64,000 bases of DNA. It comes from Parasulfuritortus cantonensis (GTDB lineage Bacteria; Pseudomonadota; Gammaproteobacteria; Burkholderiales; Thiobacillaceae). Each line of letters begins with the position of its first letter. Positions within the stretch are counted from its first letter, which is position 1. The notes under the pieces were generated by a model, which saw only the letters and a program-made list of their open reading frames with translations, was not told where the DNA came from and ran no database searches. Below, piece after piece: positions 48,128 through 58,067 of this stretch. Made by a program: the position numbers and the translations under genes. The stretch is from NCBI RefSeq assembly GCF_004337445.1, contig NZ_SJZB01000027.1:56512-120511 (forward strand), written 5' to 3'.

Positions 48128-49242
48128 CGGCCCAGCCCCATGATTTCCAGGTAGCGGCTGGCGCTGTTCTCGAGCGTGTAGCGCTGCGCCGCCTGGCGCA
48201 GGTCCGCGGCCGCCGGCGGCTGCGCCAGGGTCGCCAGCATGGCCGCCGCCAGGGCGTCCGGATCGGACATCGGCACCAGGGGGCCCCAGCGACCGCCCTC
48301 CAGGATTTCGAACGGCCCGCTCGGGCAGTCGGTCGCCACCAGCGGCACGCCGACAGCGAGCGCCTCGGTGAGGCCGTTCGGCGAGCCCTCCCAGAGGGAC
48401 GACAGCACGAACAGGGACGCCCGCGCCATCCACTGGTAGGGGTTGGCGACGAAGCCGGGCATGGCGAGGTTGTCGCTGACGCCCAGTTCCGCGGCCAGGT
48501 CCTGCAACTCGCCGCGCAGCTTGCCCTCGCCCAGGATCACCAGCCGGCAGGGCCGCTCCCGGCGCACCCGGGCGAAGGCCCGGAGCAGGGTCGGGAAGTC
48601 CTTCTGCGGCTCCAGGCGGCCGACGCCCAGGACCACCGGCGGCTCGCCCGGGGCCAGCCACGGGTGGTCGAGCGGCTCGGCGGCCATGGCGTACAGTTCC
48701 GGGCTCACCACCGGGTTGGGGGCGACCTGGATGCGCGGCGTCGGCCAGGGCCAGCCGAGCAGGCCGGCCAGGTCCTCGGCGACGCCGTTCGACACCGAGA
48801 TGATGCCGTCGTCGCGCGGGAAGTAGTCGCGCAGCAAGGCCAGGTGGTGCGGCCGCTTGGCCGGCTTGAGGGCCTCGATCTCGGTCGTCATGTGGGTGTT
48901 GGCGGTCACGAACACCCGGGTCGGCACCCGGGCGATGGCGCGCGCCCGCAGGGCCAGGGCGTTGACCCGCAGGCGCTGGGCGAGCAGGACGCGGGGCCGC
49001 CTGCGGAACAGGTAGGCGGCCAGGAAGGGGACGCCGGTCAGGGCGTTGGAGGTCGGCATGTCGACCACCCGGATGGCCGGATCGAGGCGGTCCATGTACG
49101 GGCTGTCGCGCTCGGCGAGCAGGAGATCGACCTTGACGCCCCGGCGGGCGAATTCGTTCATCAGGTGGACGCGCATCTTGCCCACCCCGCCATGGAACAG
49201 CGAGGCGACGAAGATGGCCAGATCGGCTGATGGGGCGGTCAT
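48124..49242 (-). CDS. glycosyltransferase family 4 protein (d)
   Basis: A 372-residue GT4 enzyme, first in the run. N terminus ADLAIFVASLFHGGVGKMRVHL, donor domain LGVGRLEPQKDFPTLLRAF, EGSPNGLTEALAVGVPLV and CPSGPFEILEGGRWGPLV. It is closest to transferase (a) in the donor domain (shared DHPW, EPPVVLG/QPPVVLG context). The start ATG 49242 is normal. The upstream neighbour is a sulfotransferase gene 123 bp away. Confidence 0.9.
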   Translation of the reverse strand: MTAPSADLAIFVASLFHGGVGKMRVHLMNEFARRGVKVDLLLAERDSPYMDRLDPAIRVVDMPTSNALTGVPFLAAYLFRRRPRVLLAQRLRVNALALRARAIARVPTRVFVTANTHMTTEIEALKPAKRPHHLALLRDYFPRDDGIISVSNGVAEDLAGLLGWPWPTPRIQVAPNPVVSPELYAMAAEPLDHPWLAPGEPPVVLGVGRLEPQKDFPTLLRAFARVRRERPCRLVILGEGKLRGELQDLAAELGVSDNLAMPGFVANPYQWMARASLFVLSSLWEGSPNGLTEALAVGVPLVATDCPSGPFEILEGGRWGPLVPMSDPDALAAAMLATLAQPPAAADLRQAAQRYTLENSASRYLEIMGLGR

Positions 49243-49365
49243 AAGGCTGGGGCCTGGAGGTTGCTGCCCACCGGCACGGCGGGCTGGGACGTAATCGCGG
49301 CCTTGCGGGCAAGGCGACGGCAGTTTACCCGCTCAGCGACGCCCGTGACCAGTCTCCGCCGGCCC

Positions 49366-50106
49366 TCAGAAGCGGTAGCCGTAATCCGCTATCGCGTCGG
49401 CGAACAACCGCGCCACCGCCGCCCGTCCCTGCGTCGAGTAATGGTCCCGGTAGTGGCCGCGGCCGCTGCTGCGCTTGGCATGGGGCAGGCACAGGGGCTC
49501 GGCAAAGCCGATCCGGCGCCGCACCGCGTCGAGGTCCTCGGCCAGGTTCTCGAAGCGGCCGACCATGTCGCAGACCGGCCGGCCGTCCAGGGTGAGGCCG
49601 AAGTACCAGCGCCGCATCCGGGCCGCCTCGGCGGTGTCCGCCTCGAGACGGGCCAGGTAGGTGGCGAAATCCGGGCGCCGCTCGGGCGGGCGGTTGCGGT
49701 AGGTCCAGAAATACGCCGACACCGCCCAGTCCCACGGGTTGCGGACGAAGGCGAACTTGAAGTACCCGGACCAGTCGGCGTCCAGGTAGTCGCGCACCTC
49801 GGCCGGCGTCGCGTGCGGGCCGGACAGGCCGCGCCGACGGTAGTACGCCTTGACCGCCGAGTTGAGGCCGCCCGCCAGGCGCCGCTGGCGCACGCCCCCC
49901 CGGACCAGACGCGGCCAGAGCGGCGGGCTGAGCGCGACCGACCAGCTGCCGGGGTGGACCGGGATGCCGTGCGTCAGGGCATCCTCGAGGCCGCCGATGA
50001 CGACGTCACGCGAACCCAACTGCGGCAACAGCGCCAAGGTGACCGAACTGCCACCGGTCTTGCCGAGATGGAAGAAAACGAATCGATGTCGATGAGAAAT
50101 GATCAC
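49366..50106 (-). CDS. sulfotransferase family protein
   Basis: A 246-residue PAPS-dependent sulfotransferase-like enzyme. The 5'-phosphosulfate loop is FFHLGKTGGSSV close to the N terminus, and the 3'-phosphate motif is FAFVRNPWDWAVSAYFWTY. The start chosen is GTG 50106 (VIISHRHRFVFF) after GGGCAGG; the frame is open for 61 more codons upstream, but those residues are not family-like. The acceptor is unknown; the neighbouring glycosyltransferases suggest a surface sugar. Confidence 0.85.
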   Translation of the reverse strand: MIISHRHRFVFFHLGKTGGSSVTLALLPQLGSRDVVIGGLEDALTHGIPVHPGSWSVALSPPLWPRLVRGGVRQRRLAGGLNSAVKAYYRRRGLSGPHATPAEVRDYLDADWSGYFKFAFVRNPWDWAVSAYFWTYRNRPPERRPDFATYLARLEADTAEAARMRRWYFGLTLDGRPVCDMVGRFENLAEDLDAVRRRIGFAEPLCLPHAKRSSGRGHYRDHYSTQGRAAVARLFADAIADYGYRF

Positions 50107-50409
50107 GCGAACCTGCCCGAGTGCCCGGCCGGATACACGCCTGCTCGAAAGCGGAACGCCAGAGGCGCGACGGCCGATTGAAACCCATGGAAAGACCGGT
50201 TCCGGCCGGTGCCACGAAAGAGTGAAACCGCCGTCCCCAGCCTCCAGACTTAAGGAACACTTATAATTGCGGCAGTCAGGCGGGTACAAGTACCTTTACC
50301 CGGTTTTAATCTGCGCCGGCATGCCGTGGACGCCTGCACGCCGGCTGGCTAGAATGCGCCCCTCCCCGCCCGCGGCCGGCTGCCCCGATCGAAAATCCGG
50401 AGAACTATC
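50107..50409. other. divergent intergenic region between two sulfotransferase genes
   Basis: There is no credible gene in these 303 bp. A TATAAT hexamer at 50262-50267 on the plus strand, in a local AT-rich stretch, could be the -10 box for the rightward sulfotransferase; no good -35 is visible. GC is normal elsewhere. Confidence 0.4.
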
Positions 50410-51225
50410 TTGCTGGTCACCTGGAATCTGACCTCCCGCGTCAACAAGTTCCGCTCCGCCGACGTGCTCGTCCTGTCGGTCGGCAAGAGCGGCCGCACCT
50501 GGCTGCGTGTCCTGCTCAACAAGTACCTCGCCCTGCACTTCGGCCAGGACTTCACCCTCGACGACCTGCACGAACAGGCCGCCGGGGTGCCCTCCATCCT
50601 GTACGACCACGAGCTCTGGTCGCACTTCAGCGATGCCACCTGGTACGAGCGCCTGCTCGGCAGCAACATCGCGCCGCCCGCCGTGCTCGGCAGCAAGAAG
50701 GTGGTCATCGTCTACCGCGATCCGCGCGACGTCGTGGTCTCCATGTATTTCCAGAAGACCAAGCGTTCGCGCCGCAAGATCGAGATCGCCATCGCCGATT
50801 TCATCCGCGACGCGCGTTATGGCGTCGACAACATCGTCCGGGTGATGAACCTCTGGCACCGACGCCTGGCCGGCCACAAGCAATGCCACTGGCTGTGCTA
50901 CGAGACCCTCAAGGCCGATACCGCGGGCGAGTTGCGCCGGCTGCTCGAGTTCATGGCCATCGCGGACATCCGCGACGACCTGATCGCCGAGGCGGTCGCC
51001 TTCGCCGAGTTCGGCAACATGAAGAAGATGGAGGCCGCGGACGCCTTCGGCAGCCCGATCCTGCGCGCCCGGGATACTGCCGATCCGGATTCGTTCAAGG
51101 TCCGCGAGGGCTCCGTGGGTGGCTTCCGGAAGCACTTCCAGGCGCCCGAACTGGCCTACCTGGACGACGCCCTGACCCGTCTCGACCCGTTCTTCCCCTA
51201 TCGCGGCGGCGCGGCGGCCGACTAG
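50410..51225 (+). CDS. sulfotransferase domain protein
   Basis: A 271-residue PAPS-dependent sulfotransferase, different from the one to the left. The 5'-phosphosulfate loop is SVGKSGRTWLRVLL (about 23-36), the 3'-phosphate motif VVIVYRDPRDVVVSMYF (about 96-112), and the C-terminal PAPS-binding region VREGSVGGFRKHF. No ATG occurs before the first motif; TTG 50410 follows a GGAGA ribosome-binding site by eight bases. It is convergent with hldE (4-bp overlap). Acceptor unknown. Confidence 0.87.
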   Translation: MLVTWNLTSRVNKFRSADVLVLSVGKSGRTWLRVLLNKYLALHFGQDFTLDDLHEQAAGVPSILYDHELWSHFSDATWYERLLGSNIAPPAVLGSKKVVIVYRDPRDVVVSMYFQKTKRSRRKIEIAIADFIRDARYGVDNIVRVMNLWHRRLAGHKQCHWLCYETLKADTAGELRRLLEFMAIADIRDDLIAEAVAFAEFGNMKKMEAADAFGSPILRARDTADPDSFKVREGSVGGFRKHFQAPELAYLDDALTRLDPFFPYRGGAAAD

Positions 51226-52691
51226 CCCAGTTTGGCGATGATGCCGGTGGTGCTGCGTCCGGCCAGGACCGGGATGAGCGCCACCGAGCCGCCCCAGGAT
51301 TTCACTTCCGCCGCCCCGACCACCTGGTCCTCGCGGTAGTCGTCGCCCTTGACCAGGACGTCCGGGCGCAAGGCCAGGATCAGGTCCAGAGGCGTCTCCT
51401 CGCCGAACAGGACCACGGCGTCGACCGCCTCCAGCGCCGCCAGCACGCGGGCCCGGTCGGCCTCGTGGATGACCGGCCTGGCCGGCCCCTTGAGCCGGCT
51501 CACCGAGGCATCGGTGTTGAGCCCGACCACCAGGCGGTCGCCCAGCTTGCGCGCCTGCTCCAGGTAGCCGACGTGGCCGGCGTGCAGGAGGTCGAAGCAG
51601 CCGTTCGTGAACACCACGCGCCGGCCGTCCCGGTGCCAGGCCTCGACCTGGGCGCGCGCGCGGGTCCAGTCGCAAATCTTGTCGGCCTGGCTGATGCCGC
51701 CCTGGCGCTCCATCTCGCGCGCCAGTTCCCAGGCCTCGACCGGTACCGTACCGACCTTGCCGACCACGATGCCGGCGGCCAGGTTGGCGAGCACGCCGGC
51801 CTCTTCCAGGCCGAGGCCGGCAGCCAGGCCGGCGGCCAGACTGGCGATCACCGTGTCGCCGGCGCCGGAGACGTCGAACACCTGGCGTGCCCGGGCCGGC
51901 AGGTGCACCTGGGACCCGGCGCGCACCAGCGACAGGCCCTCCTCGCCACGGGTCAGGGCGACGAAGTCGAGTCCGAGATCGCGTACCAGGCCGGCCACGC
52001 CGGCGAGCAACGCCTCGGTGTCGCGCACGGAGACCCCGGTCGCCTCGGCCGCCTCGCGCTTGTTCGGGGTCAGCCCGGTGGCGCCGCGGTATTTCCGGTA
52101 GTCGCTGCCCTTGGGGTCGACCAGGACCGGGACGCCGGCGCCCCGCGCCATGGCGATGACGGCTTGGCACACCTCGGCCGGCAGGCAGCCCTTGGCATAG
52201 TCGGAAAGGATCACCACGTCGGGGACATCGGCGGCCAGGGCGGCGCGCACGGCGTCGAGCAGGCGCGCCTGCTCGACGGCCGGGAAGGCACCCGTCTCCT
52301 CGCGGTCGAGGCGGATCATCTGCTGGTGGCTGCCGATCACCCGGGTCTTGCTGATGGTCGGGCGCGGCCCCCGCAACAGCCCGTCGGCGGCGATGCCGGC
52401 GGCCGCCAGTTCGGTTGCCAGGGCGCGGCCGTCGAAGTCCTCGCCGACGTGACCGTACAAGTCCACCCGCAGGCCCAGGCCGGCCAGGTTGGCAGCCACG
52501 TTGCCGGCCCCGCCCAGGCGGACCGTCTCGCGGCCCAGGCGGACCACCGGCACCGGCGCCTCGGGCGAGATGCGCTCGACTTCGCCCCACAGGTAGCGGT
52601 CCAGGATCAGGTCGCCGACCACCAGGGCCCGGGGCGTCCGCCCGGCCGGCGTCGGAAAGCCGTGGCGGACGGCATCGACCAGGCTATTCAA
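51222..52691 (-). CDS. hldE: bifunctional heptose 7-phosphate kinase/heptose 1-phosphate adenylyltransferase
   Basis: Makes ADP-heptose for the LPS inner core. The N-terminal PfkB-type kinase (about 1-325) has [14 protein letters not shown] and [15 protein letters not shown]; the C-terminal nucleotidyltransferase (about 350-489) has [16 protein letters not shown] with the HxGH motif and a final [10 protein letters not shown]. At 489 residues both domains are complete. gmhA overlaps at its start by 8 bp, so two consecutive steps of heptose synthesis are coupled. Confidence 0.96.
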   Translation of the reverse strand: MNSLVDAVRHGFPTPAGRTPRALVVGDLILDRYLWGEVERISPEAPVPVVRLGRETVRLGGAGNVAANLAGLGLRVDLYGHVGEDFDGRALATELAAAGIAADGLLRGPRPTISKTRVIGSHQQMIRLDREETGAFPAVEQARLLDAVRAALAADVPDVVILSDYAKGCLPAEVCQAVIAMARGAGVPVLVDPKGSDYRKYRGATGLTPNKREAAEATGVSVRDTEALLAGVAGLVRDLGLDFVALTRGEEGLSLVRAGSQVHLPARARQVFDVSGAGDTVIASLAAGLAAGLGLEEAGVLANLAAGIVVGKVGTVPVEAWELAREMERQGGISQADKICDWTRARAQVEAWHRDGRRVVFTNGCFDLLHAGHVGYLEQARKLGDRLVVGLNTDASVSRLKGPARPVIHEADRARVLAALEAVDAVVLFGEETPLDLILALRPDVLVKGDDYREDQVVGAAEVKSWGGSVALIPVLAGRSTTGIIAKLG

Positions 52692-53250
52692 GGTCGCCGC
52701 CCTCCACCAGGTCGCACAGGATGTGGCCGATCAGGATGTGGGCCTCCTGGACGCGCGCCGTGTCGTCCGAGCCGACCACCAGCGCGAGGTCGCAGGTTTC
52801 CTTGAGCTGGCCACCCCGGCCGCCCAGCAGGCCGACCGTGTAGGCGCCGATCTCGCGCGCCTTGGCGATGGCGAGGAGGACGTTGCGGCTGTTGCCGGAG
52901 GTGGAGATGCCGACCACCACGTCGGCCGCCGTGCACAAGGCCTCGACCTGGCGGGCGAAGATGTGTTCGTAGCCGTAGTCGTTGCCCACCGAGGTGAGGA
53001 TCGAGGTATCGGTGGTGAGGGCGAGCGCGGCCAGTCCCTTGCGCTCGCGCCGGTAGCGCCCGACCATCTCGGCGGCCAGGTGCTGGCTGTCGGCGGCGCT
53101 GCCGCCGTTGCCCAGCCAGACGACCTTGCCACCGCGCGCCAGGCAGGCGCGCATCTCGCGCGCCAGGCGGGTGATGTCCGGAATGAGCGGATGCAGCGAG
53201 GCGATCACCGCCTGGTGTGCCTCCAGGGCCATCTGGATCGGATTGCTCAC
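52684..53250 (-). CDS. gmhA: sedoheptulose-7-phosphate isomerase (SIS domain)
   Basis: First step of ADP-heptose synthesis, sedoheptulose 7-phosphate to D-glycero-manno-heptose 7-phosphate. The SIS fold shows [36 protein letters not shown] and [20 protein letters not shown]. Starting at GTG 53250 ([12 protein letters not shown]) gives 188 residues; ATG 53232 would remove the first helix turn. It overlaps hldE by 8 bp. Some paralogues (DiaA) have the same fold, but the hldE neighbour supports GmhA. Confidence 0.9.
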   Translation of the reverse strand: MSNPIQMALEAHQAVIASLHPLIPDITRLAREMRACLARGGKVVWLGNGGSAADSQHLAAEMVGRYRRERKGLAALALTTDTSILTSVGNDYGYEHIFARQVEALCTAADVVVGISTSGNSRNVLLAIAKAREIGAYTVGLLGGRGGQLKETCDLALVVGSDDTARVQEAHILIGHILCDLVEGGDLE

Positions 53251-53303
53251 AGGAATGCCGTCGAAAAATAATTTGGAATCATAAGCCCAAGGCGGGACGC
53301 CGG

Positions 53304-54770
53304 TTACAGCAAAAATACCGTCGCCAGGCCGAGGAAGATGAAGAAGCCCATCGAGTCGGTGATGAAGGTGGTCAGCACCGCCGAGCCGAAGGCCGGGTCG
53401 CGGCCGAAGCGGTCGATGACGGCCGGGGCGAAGTAGCCGGCCAGGGCGGCGACGATCAGGTTGAGCATCATGGCCGCCGCCATCACGGCCCCCAGGGCCA
53501 TCGCCGTGACGCCGCCGAGCGGGGCGTCGCGGTACAGGAGGTAGGCGACCACGCCCATGATGCTGCCCCAGACCGCGCCGTTGAGCACCGAGATGCCCAG
53601 TTCCTTGGCGAGCAGGCGCTTGCTGTTGTCCTTGTTGATGAGGCCGAGGGCGAAGCCGCGCACGACCAGGGTCGAGGTCTGGTTGCCGGAGTTGCCGCCC
53701 ATGCCGGCGACGATGGGCATCAGGGCGGCCAGGGCGGCCAGCTTCTCGATGCTGCCCTCGAAGAGCCCGACCACGCGCGAGGCGATCAGGGCGGTGACCA
53801 GGTTGATGCCCAGCCACAGCCAGCGGTTCTTGGCCGCCTTCCAGACCGTGGTGAAGAGGTCTTCCTCTTCGCGCAGACCGGCGGCCTGGAGGAGGTCGGA
53901 CTCGGATTCGGCGCGGATGTAGTCGAGCACCACGTCCACCGTGAGCCGGCCCACCAGGCGTTCCTTGGCGTCGACCACCGGCGCCGTGACCAGGTCGTAG
54001 CGCTCGAAGGCCTGGGCGGCGTCGGAGGCCTCGTCGGAGGGATGGAAGGTGACCGGCTCGTCCGACATCACCGCGGCGACGTGCGCCTCCGGGTCGTGCA
54101 CCAGCAGGCGTTTCAACGGCAGCGTGCCGAGCAGGCGGCCGTCGCGCTCGACCACGAACAGCTTGTCGGTCTGCGGCGGCAGGTCGCCGAGCATGCGCAG
54201 GTAGCGCAGGCCGGTCTCCAGGGTGACGTCGCAGCGGATGGTGACGAAGTCGTAGTCCATCAGGGCGCCGACCGAGTCCTCGTCGTAGGACAGCGAGGAC
54301 TCCACCTGCAGCCGCTTGGCGTGGTCGAGCGACTTCATCAGCTCCTGGACCACGTCCTTCGGCAGGTCGGGCGCCAGGTCGGCGATCTCGTCGGTGTCCA
54401 GGCTGGCGGCGGCGGCCACCAGTTCCCGGTTGTTCATCGCCTCGATCAGGGTTTCCCGGACCGCGTCCGAGACCTCGAGCAGGATCTCGCCGTCGCGCTC
54501 GGCCTTGACCAGGTCCCAGACCAGGAGGCGGTCTTCCAGCGGCAGCGCCTCGAGTACGTAGGCGACGTCGGCCGGGTGCATCTCGTCCAGCTTGTGGGTC
54601 AGCTCGGCCAGGTTCTGCTTGTGCACGAGGGTTTCCACCAGCTCGTGGCGCGGCATGTCCTGCTTGTGGACGAGCGACTCCACCAGCTTCTGCCGGGCGA
54701 TGAGGAGCATCACCTGTTCCAGGCTGTCCTCGACGTGCTCCTTGGCCTTGTCCTCGTGCTGGTCGTCCAT
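53304..54770 (-). CDS. mgtE: magnesium transporter MgtE
   Basis: Mg2+ channel of the inner membrane. The N domain (about 40-160) has [16 protein letters not shown], two CBS domains follow (about 165-290), and the C-terminal five-helix pore contains [22 protein letters not shown] (Mg2+ binding region). At 488 residues it is normal. The N terminus carries a short repeat: LVESLVHKQ and LVETLVHKQ, 15 residues apart. No magnesium riboswitch is evident in the 80 bp upstream. Confidence 0.95.
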   Translation of the reverse strand: MDDQHEDKAKEHVEDSLEQVMLLIARQKLVESLVHKQDMPRHELVETLVHKQNLAELTHKLDEMHPADVAYVLEALPLEDRLLVWDLVKAERDGEILLEVSDAVRETLIEAMNNRELVAAAASLDTDEIADLAPDLPKDVVQELMKSLDHAKRLQVESSLSYDEDSVGALMDYDFVTIRCDVTLETGLRYLRMLGDLPPQTDKLFVVERDGRLLGTLPLKRLLVHDPEAHVAAVMSDEPVTFHPSDEASDAAQAFERYDLVTAPVVDAKERLVGRLTVDVVLDYIRAESESDLLQAAGLREEEDLFTTVWKAAKNRWLWLGINLVTALIASRVVGLFEGSIEKLAALAALMPIVAGMGGNSGNQTSTLVVRGFALGLINKDNSKRLLAKELGISVLNGAVWGSIMGVVAYLLYRDAPLGGVTAMALGAVMAAAMMLNLIVAALAGYFAPAVIDRFGRDPAFGSAVLTTFITDSMGFFIFLGLATVFLL

Positions 54771-54851
54771 GTCTTGCGGCCGCCCCCGGCGTCGTTGCTG
54801 AACGGCACGGGCACGCCCGCGCCAACGGAAATGACGAATTTTAACCCAGCG

Positions 54852-55544
54852 TCAGCGCGGCACGCTCACCTGCCACATGCGCGCCGCGATGATGCCCTGG
54901 CGCTTGGCCAAGCCGCGCGCGCCCGGATGCGTCTCGTAGTAGCGCGGGTTCGGGATCATGGCCGCCAGGCGGGCCGCCTCGCCGGGCCCCAGCCCGGCGG
55001 CGGAAGTCTTGTAGTAGCGCCGGGCGGCCGCCTCGGCGCCGTAGACGCCGTTGCCCCACTCGATGACGTTGAGGTAGACCTCCAGGATGCGCCGCTTGGT
55101 CCACAGCTGCTCGATCATCACGGTGATGACCGCCTCCTGCAGCTTGCGCACCGGGTTGCGCGAGGCCGACAGGAACAGGTTCTTGGCCAGTTGCTGGCTG
55201 ATCGTCGAACCGCCGGCGACGATGCGGCCCTTCTTCAGGTTCTTCTCCACCGCGTTCTCGATGCCCTCCCAGTCGAAGCCCTCGTGCTCGAGGAAACGGC
55301 TGTCTTCGGCGGCGATCACCGCGCGCTTGAGGTGGATGGAGATGCGGCCGTAATCGACCCACTGGTGCCGCAACTCGGCGTCCGGCCCCTTCTTCTCCTG
55401 CAGTCGGTCGAGGCCGGCCGCCATGAAGGCGGTGTTGGCCGGATTGAACCAGTTCCACCACAGCACCCCGGCCAGGAAGCCGACTTGCAGGTAAAGGGTC
55501 AGGATCAGGACGATCAGGCCGCCCCGCCACCACCAGCGCCGCAT
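54852..55544 (-). CDS. mtgA: monofunctional biosynthetic peptidoglycan transglycosylase
   Basis: GT51 enzyme that polymerises lipid II without a transpeptidase domain. One N-terminal membrane helix (about 9-28) precedes the catalytic region IAAEDSRFLEHEGFDWEGI and GGSTISQQLAKNLFLS, with the EVYLNVIEWGNGVYGAEAAA motif later. It has 230 residues. The ATG shares its A with the aroE stop codon. Confidence 0.95.
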   Translation of the reverse strand: MRRWWWRGGLIVLILTLYLQVGFLAGVLWWNWFNPANTAFMAAGLDRLQEKKGPDAELRHQWVDYGRISIHLKRAVIAAEDSRFLEHEGFDWEGIENAVEKNLKKGRIVAGGSTISQQLAKNLFLSASRNPVRKLQEAVITVMIEQLWTKRRILEVYLNVIEWGNGVYGAEAAARRYYKTSAAGLGPGEAARLAAMIPNPRYYETHPGARGLAKRQGIIAARMWQVSVPR

Positions 55545-56341
55545 CAGGCGTTCCGCAGCATGGCGATGACCGGGGCCGTCTGCGGACGCACGCCGCGCCA
55601 GATGGCGAAGGCCTCGGCGGCCTGCTCGACCAGCATGCCCAGGCCGTCGGCGGTGCGCGCGCCGTGCGCGCGGGCAAAGGCCAGGAAGGGCGTGTCGCGG
55701 CCGTACATCATGTCGTAGGCGAGGGCGCCGCGCATGAAGATGTCCTCCGGCAAGGGCGGCAGGTCGCCGGCCAGGCTGGCCGCGGTGGCGTTGATGACGA
55801 GGTCGAAGCGGCGCCCCTCCAGGGCCTCGAAGCCGCCGCCGTAGCAGTCGAAGCGGGCAGACAGCTCGCGTGCCTTGTAGGCGGTGCGGTTGGCGACGAA
55901 AAGTTCGGCGGGCTCGCGTTCCATGAGCGGCAGGCCGACGCCGCGCGCGGCGCCGCCGGCACCCAGGAGCAGGATGCGCTGACCGGCGGGGTCGAAGTCC
56001 AGGTTGTTGAGCAGGTCGTTGACCAGGCCGGCACCGTCGGTGTTGTCGCCCCAGATCTCGCCGTCGGCAAAGGTCAGCGTGTTCACCGCCCCGGCCGCGT
56101 CGGCACGCTCGCTGCGTTCGCCGGCGAGCAGGTAGGCCTGCTCCTTGAACGGCACCGTGACGTTGGCACCCCGGCCGCCGGCGTCGCGGAAGGCGAGCAC
56201 GGCGCCCCGGAAATCGTCCATCGGCGCCTCGATGGCCTCGTAGACGAGTTCCTGCCCGGTCTGGCGCGCGAATTCGGCATGGATCAGCGGCGACTTGGAG
56301 TGGGAGATGGGATTGCCGAACACGGCGTAACGGTCGGTCAT
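55544..56341 (-). CDS. aroE: shikimate dehydrogenase (NADP+)
   Basis: Reduces 3-dehydroshikimate in the shikimate pathway. The substrate site is visible in [14 protein letters not shown] (about 7-20) and [13 protein letters not shown] with the catalytic Lys; the NADP fold starts [16 protein letters not shown]. The start is ATG 56341 (MTDRYAVFG), giving 265 residues. Its upstream region is shared with divergent glnA and its NtrC sites. Confidence 0.96.
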   Translation of the reverse strand: MTDRYAVFGNPISHSKSPLIHAEFARQTGQELVYEAIEAPMDDFRGAVLAFRDAGGRGANVTVPFKEQAYLLAGERSERADAAGAVNTLTFADGEIWGDNTDGAGLVNDLLNNLDFDPAGQRILLLGAGGAARGVGLPLMEREPAELFVANRTAYKARELSARFDCYGGGFEALEGRRFDLVINATAASLAGDLPPLPEDIFMRGALAYDMMYGRDTPFLAFARAHGARTADGLGMLVEQAAEAFAIWRGVRPQTAPVIAMLRNA

Positions 56342-56404
56342 GATGTCGGAACCGGGGCTATTTGGGTCGGCGCGATTGTACGTCCGTTGAGCCGCCAAGT
56401 TTAG

Positions 56405-56419
56405 GCACCATTGTGGTGC
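56405..56419. promoter_or_regulatory. NtrC binding site 1 upstream of glnA
   Basis: GCACC-ATTGT-GGTGC is a perfect match to the NtrC half sites GCACC-N5-GGTGC. It lies about 85 bp upstream of the -24 element of the glnA promoter. Confidence 0.85.
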
Positions 56420-56425
56420 ACACGG

Positions 56426-56440
56426 GCACCGTTTGCGTGC
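56426..56440. promoter_or_regulatory. NtrC binding site 2 upstream of glnA
   Basis: GCACC-GTTTG-CGTGC has one mismatch to the NtrC consensus. It is exactly 21 bp (two helical turns) from site 1, as in cooperative glnA enhancers. Confidence 0.7.
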
Positions 56441-56501
56441 AGAAAAATTCCCGTATTGCCCGATAGGCCTTGTGGCACAATGCTTTTCGCTGCCTTGCCG
56501 C

Positions 56502-56517
56502 TGGCACGACGCGTGCT
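56502..56517 (+). promoter_or_regulatory. sigma-54 promoter of glnA
   Basis: TGGCACG (56502-56508), four bases, GTGCT (56513-56517): one mismatch to TGGCACG-N4-TTGCT with the invariant GG and GC retained at correct spacing, 60 bp before the ATG. A weaker TGGCAC at 56473-56478 has a poor -12 and is less likely. Confidence 0.75.
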
Positions 56518-56576
56518 AGCTCAGGCTCGGTGTGGTTTCCACATTACTTGTGCAATCTGTGATTAGGAGTTTAAAC

Positions 56577-57986
56577 ATGGCGGTCGCCGACGTAATGAAG
56601 ATGATCCAGGAAAACGACGTCAAATTCGTCGATTTCCGCTTTACCGATACCCGCGGCAAGGAACAACACGTTTCCGTGCCGGTGTCGGCTTTCGACGAAG
56701 AGAAGTTCACCGACGGCCACGCCTTCGACGGTTCCTCGATTGCCGGCTGGAAGGGCATCCAGGCTTCCGACATGCTCCTGATGCCGGACCCGGACACCGC
56801 CAACATCGACCCCTTCATGGACGAGCCCACCCTGATCCTGTCCTGCGACGTGATCGAGCCGGATACCGGCAAGGGCTATGACCGCGACCCGCGCTCCATC
56901 GCCAAGCGTGCCGAGGCCTATCTGAAGTCCTCCGGCATCGGCGACACCGCCTACTTCGGCCCGGAACCGGAATTCTTCATTTTCGACTCCGTCACCTGGG
57001 GTGACGACATGTCCGGCAGCCACGTCAAGATCAATTCCGAAGAGGCCGCCTGGTCCTCCGGCGAGCAGACCGAAGCCGGCAACATCGGCCACCGTCCCAA
57101 GGTCAAGGGCGGCTACTTCCCGGTTCCCCCGATCGACTCCCTGCAGGACATCCGCTCGGCCATGTGCCTGGCCCTGGAAGAGATGGGCGTCCCGGTCGAA
57201 GTCCACCACCACGAAGTCGCCACCGCCGGCCAGTGCGAAATCGGCACCAAGTTCGGTTCCCTGACCCAGCGCGCCGACTGGACCCAGATCCTGAAGTACG
57301 TGGTCCACAACGTCGCCCACGCCTACGGCAAGACCGCCACCTTCATGCCCAAGCCGATCGTCGGCGATAACGGCTCCGGCATGCACTGCCACCAGTCGAT
57401 CTGGAAGGACGGCAAGAACCTGTTCGCGGGCAACGGCTACGCCGGCCTGTCCGAGACCGCCCTGTACTACATCGGCGGCATCATCAAGCATGCCAAGGCC
57501 CTGAACGCCATCACCAACCCCGGCACCAACTCCTACAAGCGTCTGGTCCCCGGCTTCGAAGCCCCGGTCATGCTGGCCTACTCGGCCCGTAACCGTTCCG
57601 CCTCGATCCGCATCCCGCACGTCGCCTCGGACAAGGCCCGCCGTATCGAAGTCCGCTTCCCGGACCCGATCGCCAACCCGTATCTGGCCTTCGCCGCCAT
57701 GCTGATGGCCGGTCTGGACGGCATCGAGAACAAGATCCACCCGGGCGATCCGGCCAGCAAGAACCTGTACGACCTGGAGCCGGAAGAAGAAGCCGCCATC
57801 CCCAAGGTTTGCCACAGCCTCGACATGGCTCTGGAAGAACTCGACAAGGATCGCGCCTTCCTGACCAAGGGCGGCGTGTTCAGCAACGAGTTCATCGACG
57901 CCTACATCGATCTGAAGATGGAAGAAGTCACCCGCCTGCGGATGACCACGCACCCCATCGAGTTCGACCTGTACTACTCGGTCTGA
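56577..57986 (+). CDS. glnA: glutamine synthetase, type I
   Basis: ATP-dependent assimilation of ammonium into glutamine, cytosolic dodecamer. Conserved parts are [18 protein letters not shown], the ATP site [12 protein letters not shown] and [17 protein letters not shown]. The adenylylation Tyr398 is in NLYDLEPEE, so GlnE control is expected. The start is ATG 56577 ([10 protein letters not shown]) after TAGGAG, giving 469 residues. Two NtrC sites and a sigma-54 promoter lie upstream, and ntrBC follow, giving a closed nitrogen-control circuit. Confidence 0.98.
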   Translation: MAVADVMKMIQENDVKFVDFRFTDTRGKEQHVSVPVSAFDEEKFTDGHAFDGSSIAGWKGIQASDMLLMPDPDTANIDPFMDEPTLILSCDVIEPDTGKGYDRDPRSIAKRAEAYLKSSGIGDTAYFGPEPEFFIFDSVTWGDDMSGSHVKINSEEAAWSSGEQTEAGNIGHRPKVKGGYFPVPPIDSLQDIRSAMCLALEEMGVPVEVHHHEVATAGQCEIGTKFGSLTQRADWTQILKYVVHNVAHAYGKTATFMPKPIVGDNGSGMHCHQSIWKDGKNLFAGNGYAGLSETALYYIGGIIKHAKALNAITNPGTNSYKRLVPGFEAPVMLAYSARNRSASIRIPHVASDKARRIEVRFPDPIANPYLAFAAMLMAGLDGIENKIHPGDPASKNLYDLEPEEEAAIPKVCHSLDMALEELDKDRAFLTKGGVFSNEFIDAYIDLKMEEVTRLRMTTHPIEFDLYYSV

Positions 57987-58006
57987 CCGGAATCGGCATC
58001 TGAACG

Positions 58007-58031
58007 GGGGCGGCTGCGGCCGCCCCTTTTT
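58007..58031 (+). terminator. Rho-independent terminator of glnA
   Basis: GGGGCGGC-TGCG-GCCGCCCC (58007-58026) followed by five T. Starts 20 bp after the glnA stop and separates glnA from the ntrBC unit. Confidence 0.92.
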
Positions 58032-58067
58032 ATTGCCGGTAGGATGTACATTCCCTACACTCGGGAC

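Noticed and set aside
54771..54851. Magnesium riboswitch (M-box) for mgtE
   Set aside because: Only about 80 bp separate mgtE from mtgA, too short for an M-box, and no such structure is visible.
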